From positions 1 to 64,000 of the forward strand of contig NW_026732352.1 in NCBI RefSeq assembly GCF_028476545.1: a stretch of DNA of 64,000 bases. The letters are read 5' to 3'. The position numbers and the translations under genes were made by a program. Numbering within the stretch: position 1 is the stretch's first letter; each line of letters starts with the position of its first letter. Below the pieces are notes generated by a model. The model made no database searches and was not told the DNA's origin. It worked only from the letters and a program-made list of their open reading frames with translations. The DNA is from Physella acuta. Its lineage: Eukaryota; Mollusca; Gastropoda; Physidae. Shown piece by piece: positions 12,501-27,000 of this stretch.

Positions 12501-15500
12501 ACTACTTGACCACCAACCTAGGACAACTTGACCACCAATCAAGACGGACTACTTGACCACCAACCTAGGACAACTTGACCACCAACCTAGAACAACTTGA
12601 CCACCAACCAATGACAACTTGACCACCAACCAATGACAACTTGACCAACAACCAATGACAACTTGACCACCAACTTAGGACAACTTGACCACCAACCTAG
12701 GACAACTTGACCACCAAACTAGGCGGACAACTTGACCACCAACCTAGGACAACTTGACCACCAACCAAGGACAACTTGACCACCAACCTAGGCGGACAAC
12801 TTGACCACCAACCTAGGACAACTTGACCACCAACCTAGGCGGACAACTTGACCACCAACCTAGGCGGACAACTTGACCACCAACTAAGGACAACTTGACC
12901 ACCAACTAAGGACAACTTGACCACCAACCAAGGACAACTTGACCACCAACCTAGGACAACTTGACCACCAACCAAGGACAACTTGACCACCAACCTAGGA
13001 CAACTTGACCACCAACCAAGGACAACTTGACCACCAACCTAGGACAACTTGACCACCAACCTAGGCGGACAACTTGACCACCAACCTAGGCGGACAACTT
13101 GACCACCAACCTAGGCGGACAACTTGACCAACAACTAAGGACAACTTGACCACCAACTAAGGACAACTTGACCACCAACCAAGGACAACTTGACCACCAA
13201 CCTAGGACAACTTGACCACCAACCAAGGACAACTTGACTACCAACCTAGGACAACTTGACCACCAACCTAGGCGGACAACTTGACCACCAACCTAGGCGG
13301 ACAACTTGACCACCAACCTAGGCGGACAACTTGACCACCAACTAAGGACAACTTGACCACCAACTAAGGACAACTTGACCACCAACCAAGGACAACTTGA
13401 CCACCAACCTAGGCGGACAACTTGACCCCCAACCTAGGCGGACAACTTGACCACCAACCTAGGCGGACAACTTGACCACCAACTAAGGACAACTTGACCA
13501 CCAACTAAGGACAACTTGACCACCAACCAAGGACAACTTGACCACCAACCTAGGACAACTTGACCACCAACCTAGGACAAATTGACCACCAACCTAGGCG
13601 GACAACTTGACCCCCAACCTAGGCGGACAACTTGACCACCAACCTAGGCGGACAACTTGACCACCAACTAAGGACAACTTGACCACCAACTAAGGACAAC
13701 TTGACCAACAACCTAGGACAACTTGACCACCAACCAAGGCGGACAACTTGACCACCAACCTAGGACAACTTGACCACCAACCTAGGACAACTTGACCACC
13801 AACCTAGGACTACTTGACCACCAACCTAGGACTACTTGACCACCAACCTAGGACTACTTGACCACCAACCTAGGACTACTTGACCACCAACCTAGGACAA
13901 CTTGACCACCAATCAAGACGGACTACTTGACCACCAACCTAGGACTACTTGACCACCAACCTAGGACTACTTGACCACCAACCTAGGACAACTTGACCAC
14001 CAATCAAGACGGACTACTTGACCACCAACCTAGGACAACTTGACCACCAACCAAGAACAACTTGACCACCAACCAAGGCAGATAACTCAACACCTAAAAC
14101 CCCATTGACCTTTAACCCAAGACAAAGGCGGACACCTACAGACACAAACCTCTCGTGTCGCTGAACAAATAAAAAATTCTTTGAGTCCCCCGCCCCTCAC
14201 TCTTCTGTTCTACAAGTACTCTGACGTCACCAGACGTTAATTAAACACCAAAGATCGCACCTGACAACAGACACCATGACGTCATTCTGCTGACGGCCGG
14301 GTGACCTTGACATCAGACCCTACCAAACGACAAGTGTTGAGAGAAGTGCTTGGTATTTGTCAATGCGGCTCACCCAATAAAAAAACAACAGATGGTTGTG
14401 TTCGTGCTAGGTTTTGAGTTAGGGATGAGCATTTATTTTTTAAGCAATAAACTCTAAATGTTGTAGAGAGTATGTGGGGTTGAGGGAAAGGGGGTGGGGG
14501 GGGGGTGTTGTAACTCTCTGCTGATACATCAACAAAATGACATTTTTAACTAAGGACATCAAGATAATTAAACGTTCAAAATAAAGCTAATATTTTTTTT
14601 AAAAACTCTAATAATTAGCTTTTAAATGCACTGTGGCAATAAATTAATTTAGCTTTCTTTAATAATGAAGGAGATTTCGCGAGCGACAACTGCTTTTATT
14701 AAAGAAAGCAAATTAGTTTTATTTTCTTATTTTCAGTATGTTTTTAAGCTTATTACTAGCATAGTTTTTTTTTATATATTTGTTTATTTTTTTCTCTTTC
14801 CAGAAATTCGTTCGAAATAACAACATATGCTACACCAACAGCTATTTGCGTTAAAACTTTAACAGTAGCTTGAAGTCTCTAAAAGACAAACATCTGGTAC
14901 TTCTTAGTCCGGGGTGCTTGGGTAAAAAAAAAATCAAGCCGTCAGAAAACTCTCCAACATCGTCGGATAGCTGATTGAGAAATCGCTAATATTTAAATAT
15001 ATTTTAATGACTATCACAATGTCTATTTAGATTAAAAATTATATACCCTTGCGTTGTCGTTGGAAACGAACGTATCTGGAAAGTTTGAAAGAAATCGCGG
15101 CATGAGAAATAGGTCAACATTAAAGTTTCGACTTTTCAAGAATCGCCACATCCCACAAACAGACATTGTAAACTAAATAGAAGCTCACGAGCTGACCCGC
15201 GACGTAGCATACGCCGTCTAGTTGTTTTATTTTCTACTTATCAACAATTCATAATTTGTGAATTCGACCCTACCCAACCCCCTGAATGCCCCACCCCCAC
15301 CCACCCCGCACAGTGAAAGCAGCCGTTTACAGACGACAATGAAAATATCAAGCAGAACTTATTATCTCCCCTTAGTTTCAAATCGTTTAAAAAACTAAAT
15401 TATCTGCACCTAACAGCAGTCGCTTATTCGAACCGGCTCTACTATTGTAAACATTCTTGGTGAACAACAGCTCACCTGACAGGTGGGGATGAGGGTGGTG

Positions 15501-18500
15501 GCTAAGTTGCGTGGTGTCTCGTATGTTCCACATGAAGAGAATAATATATAGAGACAGATAACACTGAAACAAAATTTGATAACCTCATAAAAATGTCATC
15601 GTGATTAAACCACGTCAGAAAGTTTGACTAAAATTAATCACGCCAGGAAAAGATATTTCTTCCGGTGGCAGGAGCGGGGGGGGGGGGGGGATTTCCCGAC
15701 GCACGTCCATCAACCTTCCCCCCCCCCCTCCCCACCTAAACTTACCACGTCAGACAAGCTTGACTCAAATCCACCAGGTCAATATAGTTTGATTAGCATT
15801 GACCGTGTCCATAGAGTTTGACTAAAAATAAAATTGACCCCGTCAGAAAAACTTGACTAGAATCGACCACATGAAAACTTTGACTAAAACGTGTCCATGT
15901 CACCCAATCTTGTCCATGTCACCCAATCTTGTCAACGTCACCCAATCTTTTCCACGTTACCCAATCTTGTCCACGTCACCCAATCTTTTCCACGTCACCT
16001 AATCTTGTCCACGTCACCTAATCTTGTCCACATCACCCAATCTTGTCCTCGTCACCCAATCTTGTCCACATCACCCAATCTTGTCCCTGTCACCCAATCT
16101 TGTCTACGTCACCCAATCTTGTCCACGTCACCTAATCTTGTCCACATCACCCAATCTTGTCCACGTCACCTAATCTTGTCCACATCACCCAATCTTGTCC
16201 TCGTCACCCAATCTTGTCCACATCACCCAATCTTGTCCCTGTCACCCAATCTTGTCCACGTCACCCAATCTTGTCCACGTCACCAAATCTTGTCCACGTC
16301 ACCCAATCCTGTCCACGTCACCCAATCTTCTCCACGTCAACAAATCTTGTCCATGTCAAGCACGTCTAGACCAATTAGCCGCGCGTCACCTGATCTCGCA
16401 TTTCCGTTACTCAGATGTCGCAAAATGCACGGTGCACTTGACGATAGCATAAGTGCACGTTACGTCATTCGTGCATATTTGCTCTCGGATTTTTTCTATA
16501 AGAAGTTTCTAGAAACATTGACCAACTTGACCTACTTCTGGTGTCTGTACGTGAGTGTGGTGACAAACACATGTTAGTAATTGTGTGTGTGTGGGGGGGG
16601 GGGGAGAGGGGGGGGGGCACTTGGGCTATTTATAGCCACACTTATATCAGACCCTCTCAAATTATCGGATTGAATAAATCGGCCACAGTGTACTATTTGG
16701 CCTGGACCCACAACAGTACTTTAACTTGAGTAGATTTTTGTGTACAGTATTGTATTTGTTTACCTACAGTCCTGATTTGTTTTCTTACAGTACTATATGG
16801 TTTTCCTACAGAATTGCTTGGTTTTCCTACACAACTGTATGGTTTGCCTACAGAACTGTATGGTTTGCCTACAGAGCTGTATGGTTTGCCTACAGTACGG
16901 TATTGTTTGCCTACAGAAATGTTTGGTTTTCCTACAGTACTTTATGCTTTTCCTACTGTACTTTATTGTTTGCCTACAGTAATGTATGGTTTTCCTACAT
17001 TACTTTATGATTTGCCTATAGCATTGCATGATTTGCCTACAGTACTTTATGGTTTGTATACAGTACTTTATGGTTTGTATACAGTACTTTATGGTTTGTA
17101 TACAGTACTTTATGGTTTGCCTAAAGTACTTCATCGTTTTTCTACAGTACTGTGGGGTTTTGCCTACAGTACTTTATTGTTTGCCTACAGTACTGCATGG
17201 TTTACCTACAGTACTACGTGGTTTGCCTAAAGTATTTTATGATTTATCTACAGCACTATGCCCAGCCGCCTTTACTTTCCCTAAATTGAGTCAACCACCC
17301 ATCACAGCTGGGTGGACTCATGAACGTATATAGACTCGAGTTTATTTGGGATCCGAACTCGCGACTTTCGGGTTAGCAGTGAAGCGCTCTTTAAAATTAA
17401 ATCTGATCCATTTTTGCAGGCCCACTGTGTTGTAATAAAAAAAACTACTACGCCCTTTAAATTCTGCAACATTAACTTAGGCATGTGGGGCTGTAAATTT
17501 TATGACCGGCGCTCTGTTGTAAGCAAATAGTTTCAACTAAAAACGTGCTTGTCGAACCTGTTAAGCTACATGTCTTTATGGCAGAGATTGACAGTCCATA
17601 CGATGCATACCATGTTGACAGGTAATACTTAATTGTTTTGGAGGAACCTCTTCCAATATTACATTTAATAACGAAGAAGAAATAAAACAAATATAAAAAT
17701 CATCTTACAAACAAGCTTTTAAATGCACTGACAATTTTAAAAAACTAACTTGTTTTATTAAAGAAAGCAAATTAGTTTTATTTTATTTTTGTCCGAGCAT
17801 TTGAAAATGTGTTATTATGAGTTGGTTGTATTTGTTTTATTTTCTACCGTTTAGTAATTCGTTCTTAATAAAGTTGACACCAAATACGACAAAAATCTAT
17901 ATATATAATTCTCTTCTTGGATACCCTAGCAAACACGAAGCTGTAAGCGTGCCTTGCAGTCCCCTCTCTTCCTCTCTAGGCACCCCCATATGGTCTGGTG
18001 AAGTGTGGTTCACGCTAAATGTTTACAATCATAGAGCCGGGTTTAGTGACGGCTATTAGGGGCAGATAATTTAGTTTGAAACTATTTTAAACTTAAGGGG
18101 GGTAACTAAGAGGAGGCTGCTTTCACAGGGGGGTGTGTAGGGGTTGGGGGAAAGGAGGGGGGGTGTTATCGTCCTTAACGAGCTACTGATAGTGTTTCAC
18201 AGCAAATATTTTCAGTGACAGCAGTGGTACTGTCGAATTCACAAATTATGAATTACTGAAAAGTAGAAAATAAAACAACTAAATAGCGGCGTATGATACG
18301 CCGCGGGTCGGCTCGTATTTTAATAAAACCCGATAAGTAGTTTGCGATCTCTAAAAGGCATTTTTTTTGCCCGTTCGTAGGCACTGGTCGACTCTCACGC
18401 AAGAAATCAACCAGCCATGTCTAACAGTTCACAGTCGTAGGCCAGCTAATCAAACTATCGTTAGTATTGAATCTTGTTATCTCCCCCCTTTTTAATTGAA

Positions 18501-21301
18501 TTTTGTCATCTTTTAAATTTTGAATCTCTTCAAATTCAATTTTAATAAGAATAAAATTTTTGATATTATTGCAATGTCGCCGAAGACAAATTTATCTGGA
18601 AAGTTTAAACGAAATTGTTGCGTTAGAAGTGGGTTAAAAATAAATTACAACATTTGCAACAAACCTACAAACAATCCAATAAACAGATATTACAAAAGAA
18701 ATAAAAGCTTATCATATCTACAAAAAGAAGAACCATTCAGTTCTATTGACTTTGTGACAGCTTCGTTCTGTACTCATGTCTGTGCGCTAGTTTTTCTTTA
18801 ATAAATTAAATGCACCCGTCTAGAAGTTTATCAGTTTACTTTTTACTACCGCTCAAAACATACAGACACACACATACATAAATACACACATACAAGCACA
18901 TGTACATGTGTGTTTGTTTATGTGTCTCTGCATCTTTGCGTGCGTGTGTGAGTGTATATGTGTATTTGTGCATTTATAGTATATACATCTGTTTCTCATC
19001 TAAACCAAAGCCATTTAAAAATTTAAAATTGTGACTTTAAATCATTTCCAAAGCATAAAAGAAAAGTGCATTTTTCCCTAAGAGTCATCCATAAATGACG
19101 TCACGCTTTTTTGAGGAGTTTTACCTCCCCCCTCCCCTCCGTCACACATCGTCACAAAAAGCCAGACCACCCCCCCCCCCCCGCCTAAAATAACTTCACA
19201 CCTCAGCCTACAACCGCCCTCAAAACTGCTGTTGAATTTTTCTTAAAACATCGATATTTTTTCCAAAATCTTGTCTGAAATCTGTCAATATAGAGTTTTT
19301 TTTTTTATCGATTCCTGTTACAATTTATTAAAACAGTTTTCTAAAACGTGAAGTAACGTCTAAAATTCGTTTTCTAACATTGCTTTACTATAATGCAAAA
19401 GTGTGACGTCACACCATCTAAACACCCCCCCCTCCCCCTCATCACACACCGTCACAAAATTACGGACCCCCCTCCCCCTACGAAAGTGACGTCATTAATG
19501 GATGACCCTCTAAGAGAAATGTGTATTTTCTCCCTAAGAGAAATATGTATTTTCTCCCTAACGAACGTCGTATGCTGTAGAAATTTCTTTTGTTTATAAA
19601 ATAACGAGGACATAAACCTAACTTTACACGCTTTCCCTTTAAATTGTCGCCGAAGTGCAGGTAAATTTCTAATGGGATCACCTGTTAGCCTCAGGTTAAT
19701 GGGATGACATGGCAGCCCCAGGTGGGGGCGGGGCCTATGACCGTCGGGTCAGGTTACGTCAGCTCGCCCAACTGTACTCGGGTTGTGGCCTTGTGGCTCG
19801 GTCGGTAACTGGAGCAACCGCAGGCGATGTTTCGCGAGACGTGGAACGATGTGTTGAGTCTCTCGAGATATCGCGAGATGTAGAAATATGTATTGGGTAA
19901 CTCGAGATATCAAGCGACGTTGAAATATGTGTTGGGTATCTCGAGATATATGTGTTGGGTATCTCGAGATATCGCGCGACGTGGAACGATGTGTTGGGTG
20001 TTTCGAAATATCACGAGACGTTGAAATATGTGTTGGGTATCTCTAGATATCACGAGTCGTGAAACGATGTGTTGTATATTTCGTTACCACGTACGTACGC
20101 TGAGTGATAAAACTGTTTTGTCTATCACTAAAACTCCCACTGAATCAAGGTGACTGTAGTTAAAATTGTACTAAAACTCTATGTGGGGATATTTGACGTG
20201 GCGCTACAAAACAACAGAAACCGACTTAACCCCCAATCTCCATACTACATCGCACCGTGACTTGATATAGATCGATATAGACAAGTGAAAGTTTGTCTTT
20301 TGGATCTAACTATTGAATTCATTTTATACATTTGAAAAAAATATTTTATATAAGGAAGGGCAAATATTTGACAGGGTCTGCAAACGGGTAAAATAAATAG
20401 AGCAATTATTTTGGAGTTTAACCACCATCAATGTCACGAAAAGCCGTTTGATTTAACATTCAGTCAGTACTACACAACATTTAAAACATGAAATCTAAAA
20501 CCAACACAATTTTAGGCACGGCATGTAAAAGCGCGCAAATAATTAAACAGTTCTGCCTGTAGATAATGCAGTCTTAATTGCCTGGAGTGATTGCTGATTA
20601 GTCTGACCTCAGGTCAATGATAGGTGCATGACGTACTTCCGGTTACCTAACGAGGCAGGAGACATCGTCTGCTAGGTGATGCGCGGGATGACGTAAGAGC
20701 CGTTTCCGGTGATGTCAGACCGTCATATAATCCTCGTGTTTTTTATCAGAATCATTATTTTATAACCCTTGAGTGTGGGGAAAGGGGGGGGGGGGACTAC
20801 GAATATCTTTTGAACAATACATGGTAAAAGTTGGTCGGACGAAGAATACGGTGTAGGCGGTATGCAGAGGAAGGGGGGGGGGCGGAGAGGAAAGTATGTA
20901 TTGAGGAGGTCAGCGTGGTCGAGTTGGTAAAGTCCAGAGTTCGAACCCTGGCAGACTAGGCTCGACAGCTGAGGACAGCAGCCAATCAAGGAGAGAAACT
21001 GCTGTCTTGTAGTTAGTTTGTTTTTTGGCGGACAAAGGCTATGGATGCAAATATAGAAAGAAATAGAACACCGAAATCTTCGTAGTCAAAACAGGTTGAT
21101 ACGTAATACTTAGTTGTGTTGGAAGACAATCTTGTCTAACTTTAAGTTTAGAACGAAGAAGAAGTATGTAAGCCTTATAGAAGTTAGGATTCTATGGAGC
21201 CACGTGCAGCTGTGTGGAAAGATGAGAACGATGAAAACGATGAGAACGTTGTATGGTTATGTCATTATTCTTGTGATTTTAAGTTTAAATCCTGGTGGTT
21301 T

Positions 21302-21337
<36 letters not shown>

Positions 21338-23430
21338 AGTCGAAACCAGAAATTGCTGTGGCCCAAATGTCATTTTCACTGAACTAAGTCACGTGCCACC
21401 ATTCCGACTTTATTTAACACTTCGGTCCTAAAAATGTCTCAATTTTAGCTAATTCTTAATAACACTAATTTGAACTGGACAGTTCTAAATTGTACATTAA
21501 CTGCGCGATTTTAATGTCAATTAACTGGAGCCAATTTTCCACTGGACAATACTGACTCACATGCCACGATAAGAGGGTGTTGGGGGGGGGGGGGGGGGTG
21601 ATGACTGGCCAGCAGACGACACTAAGTGGTCAAGCGCTCATCAACAGCTCAATGATTTAATCACGTGTCAGCGAGGTCTGGCCAGATTTTCCCAGCATCC
21701 AATTGCCTGGTGTGTGGAATCTACTTCCTGTTCACCTCAAGTTGTAAAATAAATTATTTTTCCATATGGTAATGCAGCGGGTTGTTGGGTTGTTATGTGT
21801 GTTTTATGTTTGTATGTTATACCGTCACTAAGACACGTTAAGATGAACACATACAGACATATACATAGGAAAAATATATAGTAGCATACACAGACATACG
21901 ACTTACGTATATAAACAAAAAACACAAAAGTATACTTATACTGTCTAAAATTTATCAACATAGACACATAGACATACTAAATCATATACAGGAACATTTT
22001 TCATGAAACCACATAACACGGATGTAAAAAATTAACTAATATTCAATCAAACTACAGTACCATTGAAAACCCTGTGATCAATCTCTTAACAGGCATGTCA
22101 AGTTTCATAAAGACAGCCGAACTAAGTCATTGTTATGATATGTCAGCTACGCTAATTAAATCCATCTATCACAATGTTCACCGATTTATAAAACTATTTT
22201 TAGTTAGTATTTAACTGATAGTATTTCGCTGTTAGTATTCTACTGTTAGTATTTCGCTGTTAAGTATTTCGCTGTTAGTATTTCGCTTTAGTATTTCACT
22301 GATACTATTTCGCTGTTAGTATTTTGCTGTTTGTATTTTGCTGTTTGTATTTCACTGTTTTCCAAATTGGTAGAGTTTTGAAGTAGCACGCCCATAATAT
22401 AATAGATATTGTCACCAGTTGTAAATTAAATTTTGATTTTAATATCATGGCAGTGTTATGCCCTTCACCCCGTAACCTTTACCCTTTAACATGAAATCAC
22501 CTACTATACTATGTCACTCAACCATTTCAACAGTGCGGGACATTTTTTAAAGCCTGCTCTACGACAGGGAAGGGTTAAATATTTCACTCCATGTCGTTTC
22601 CATACAATGGCATCCTAGTGATACTTTTAAAAGCTAGAAAGTCAACAAGTCAAGTACCATCTCGCTATAACGTCACCAAATCAACTACCATCCCACTATA
22701 ACGTCACCAACTACCATCCCACTATAACGTCAACAACTACCATCCCACTATAACGTCACCAACTACCATCCCGCTATAACGTCACAAAGACAACTACCAT
22801 CCCGCTATAACGTCACCAACTGTCATCCCACTATAACGTCACCAACTACCATCCCACTATAACGTCACCAACTACCATCCCGCTATAACGTCACCAACTA
22901 CCATCCCGCTATAACGTCACCAACTACCATCCCGCTATAACGTCACCAACTACCATCCAACTATAACGTCACCAACTACCATCCCGCTATAACGTCACCA
23001 ACTACCATCCCGCTATAACGTCACCAACTACCATCCCACTATAACGTCACCAAGTCAACTACCATCCCGCTATAACGTCACCACCTACCATCCAACTATA
23101 ACGTCACCAACTACCATCCCACTATAACGTCACCAAGTCAACTACCATCCCGCTATAACGTCACCAACTACCATCCCGCTATAACGTCACCACCTACCAT
23201 CCAACTATAACGTCACCAACTACCATCCCGCCATAACGTCACCAACTACCATCCCGCTATTATGTCACCAAGTCACCGGTTCCATCCCCCTCTACACCAG
23301 GAAGTTACAGTGATGGAAACATGTTTAGAATCTGCAACGTTCACACGGGAATCTGATGCCACATCAGTCTATTGAAAGTGTCAACTCTAGGGCTAGTAGA
23401 CTCATTCAAGCAGTGTCACCCACATCCAAC

Positions 23431-23501
<71 letters not shown>

Positions 23502-24020
23502 CCACACATCCAATAATACACAAACAACCATACACAGTCAAATACACATAATCAAACACACACAACACAGTCAACAACACAACACTCAGTCATCAACACC
23601 CAATCATCAACACATACTCAATCTACCAACGAATCAGGAAATAAACACAATAATAATTATTTACCACCTATAAACACATTAATTATTTACCACCTATCAA
23701 CACTACATCTATCGTCAGCAACGCATAATTCCTGTCGTTATCATTATGCACTAATACAAAACAGCTGTCTCTATTAAATCAAGTTTAAAATCAAGTCTTT
23801 TAATCTACACATACGTTACATAACATATTTAATTACAATCACCATGCGTGCAATCGTTTAACAATTAACATATTTTATCAAGAGAACAAACATTGTAGTT
23901 CGCGGCGTCTTGCAGACAATCAAGTGACCTTGCAACAGACACGTGACCTTACGGGAACCACGTGACCTTGCATATCTACGTGATGGCTCTGTGACAATAA
24001 CGTTATCAGACGTGTCGTGT

Positions 24021-24055
<35 letters not shown>

Positions 24056-27000
24056 TTTTGTGTTTTGTTTTATTGCCTTAACACGGCAGAACTATTTCCA
24101 CGACAGAACTATTTCCACGACAGCGCTAAGTCCACAACTCGCCTGTTTACACAACTAAAGTGTGCCTGAGATAGTAACTAGGTGTGGGGCCTTGGCCGAG
24201 TTGCCGGCTAAGTGGTTAAGGTGGTTGTGTGGTTGTGTGGTTGATACGTGATAAGGGTGGGGTAGGCGGGGTGGGGTGGAGTGGGGTGGTAAAAAAAATC
24301 TTAAAAAGTGCTGAGCGTCAGTTTTTACCGGCGTGCGTTCAATGGTTCTGAGAAGGTACTTGACTCGAGTTAAGCCATTAATTCCGGTATTCAAACCTCA
24401 AGTGCTGGGGTACGACACTGAACAAACTAACTTCTCCACCATAAACATATCATTGAGCGTGGGCGTCAGCACTTAAAATCAACGTGGAGGTGTGGGGGGG
24501 GGGAACCAGAGTTTCTTCCAGGCATCTCTTCGGGGGGGCAAAGCCCCCCCGAAAATTTTTTACCGCCCCCCGAACGAAATGAAATTTATATAATTTATAT
24601 AGAAAATATATACTTTTAACAGTGTCCGCCCCCCCCCGAAGAAAGTTTACCGCCCCCCCCCCCCCCGAAGATTTCAAGTGCCCCCCCGGAGAAAAAAGTC
24701 TGGAAGAAACACTGGGGGGAACGACACAACGAAACCCATCGCTCAGAAATACCTACATATGTACCTGAGCCACTAATTAATATTAAACGGAGAGGAGGGG
24801 GGGATAATTAAATCAAGAAAAATGAAAATTACAAATATTTAACTATTTTGAAATATTAGATACCTGATTTTAGAGAGTCCTCCGGTTTTAAAATCAGAAC
24901 AGAATACCCCATCATAAAGTCGATCGTTCTTAATAAAGTGATCTCCCTTGAAAAATAAAATGCCGACATGGCTCGAATAGTTGAGAGGGTGAAGGTTTGT
25001 TTGTTTTCGTTCGCCGTTTTTTTATATAAACACGATCTTTAAAGAACTTTTTATCAAAGAGTTTTGTGGGGAAAAGGGGGGGGGGGTGAATTTAAATAAA
25101 AAGTCTCATTTTGACATCAATGATTTATGCGGTGTCGCCAAACTTTCGAGAACTATAAGGGCACAAAACTTTTGGTATTAGAAAATGGGGAATTACCATT
25201 TTCTACAGCATATACCTTTTGAAACAGCAAATATGACTTATGACAGAAATATACTATTTTTTGACAGGAAGAGACTAAGACAAAGACCACGAGGAAAATT
25301 GTAACGTGTTAAGTATTGTAACGTATTTCGTGTGCGCGGTGTTCTAGATGTATTATACATGGATATATGTATTTTACAAAATAGACTGCGCGGCATTCAA
25401 AACTATTGCGCGGCCGCGCAACCGCGCATCATAGAAAGGACATAGCTTAAGACGGAAACAGACTAAGACAAAGACCACTTAAGACTTGAGAAAGATAAAG
25501 ACTAAGTAAAATAGCACTTAAGACAGAGACTAAAACAAAGACCTCTAAGACAGACAAAGACTAAGACCTCTAAGACAAAGACTAAGACGAAGACCTCTAA
25601 GACAAAGACTAAGACGAAGACCTCAAAGACTAAGACAAAGACCTCTAAGACAAAGACTAAGACGAAGACCTCTAAGACAAAGACAAAAACGAAGACCTCT
25701 AAGACGAAGACCTCTAAGACAAAGACTAAGACGAAGACCTCTAAGACGAAGACCTATAAGACAAAGACTAAGACAAAGACTAAGACGAAGACCTCTAAGA
25801 CTAAGTCAAAGACCTCTAAGACAAAGACTAAGACGAAGACCTCTAAGACAAAGACTAAGACGAAGACCTCAAAGACTAAGACAAAGACCTCTAAAACAAA
25901 GACTAAGACGAAGACCTCTAAGACTAAGTCAAAGACCTCTAAGACAAAGACTAAGACGAAGACCTCTAAGACAAAGACTAAGACGAAGACCTCAAAGACT
26001 AAGACAAAGACCTCTAAAACAAAGACTAAGACGAAGACCTCTAAGACTAAGTCAAAGACCTCTAAGACAAAGACTAAGACGAAGACCTCTAAGACAAAGA
26101 CTAAGACGAAGACCTCAAAGACTAAGACAAAGACCTCTAAAACAAAGACTAAGACGAAGACCTCTAAAACAAAGACTAAGACGAAGACCTCTAAGACAAA
26201 GACTAAGACGAAGACCTCAAAGACTAAGACAAAGACCTCTAAGACAAAGACTAAGACGAAGACCTCTAAGACAGACTAAGACAAAGACTAAGACAAAGAC
26301 AGACTAAGACGAAGACCTCTAAGACAAAGACTAAGACGAAGACCTCTAAGACAAAGACAAAAACGAAGACCTCTAAGACGAAGACCTCTAAGACAAAGAC
26401 TAAGACGAAGACCTCTAAGACAAAGACAAAAACGAAGACCTCTAAGACGAAGACCTCTAAGACAAAGACTAAGACGAAGACCTCTAAGACGAAGACCTAT
26501 AAGACAAAGACTAAGACAAAGACTAAGACGAAGACCTCTAAGACAAAGACTAAGACAAAGACCTCAAAGACTAAGACAAAGACCTCTAAGACAAAGACTA
26601 AGACGAAGACCTCTAAGACAAAGACTAAGACGAAGACCTCAAAGACTAAGACAAAGACCTCTAAAACAAAGACTAAGACGAAGACCTCTAAGACAAAGAC
26701 TAAGACGAAGACCTCAAAGACTAAGACAAAGACCTCTAAAACAAAGACTAAGACGAAGACCTCTAAGACAGACTAAGACAAAGACTAAGACAAAGACAGA
26801 CTAAGACGAAGACCTCTAAGACAAAGACTAAGACGAAGACCTCAAAGACTAAGACAAAGACCTCTAAGACAAAGACTAAGACGAAGACCTCTAAGACAAA
26901 GACTAAGACGAAGACCTCAAAGACTAAGACAAAGACCTCTAAAACAAAGACTAAGACGAAGACCTCAAAGACTAAGACAAAGACCTCTAAAACAAAGACT

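Noticed and set aside
10150-14082. CRISPR array
   Set aside because: Direct repeats have no spacers, and the window is eukaryotic.
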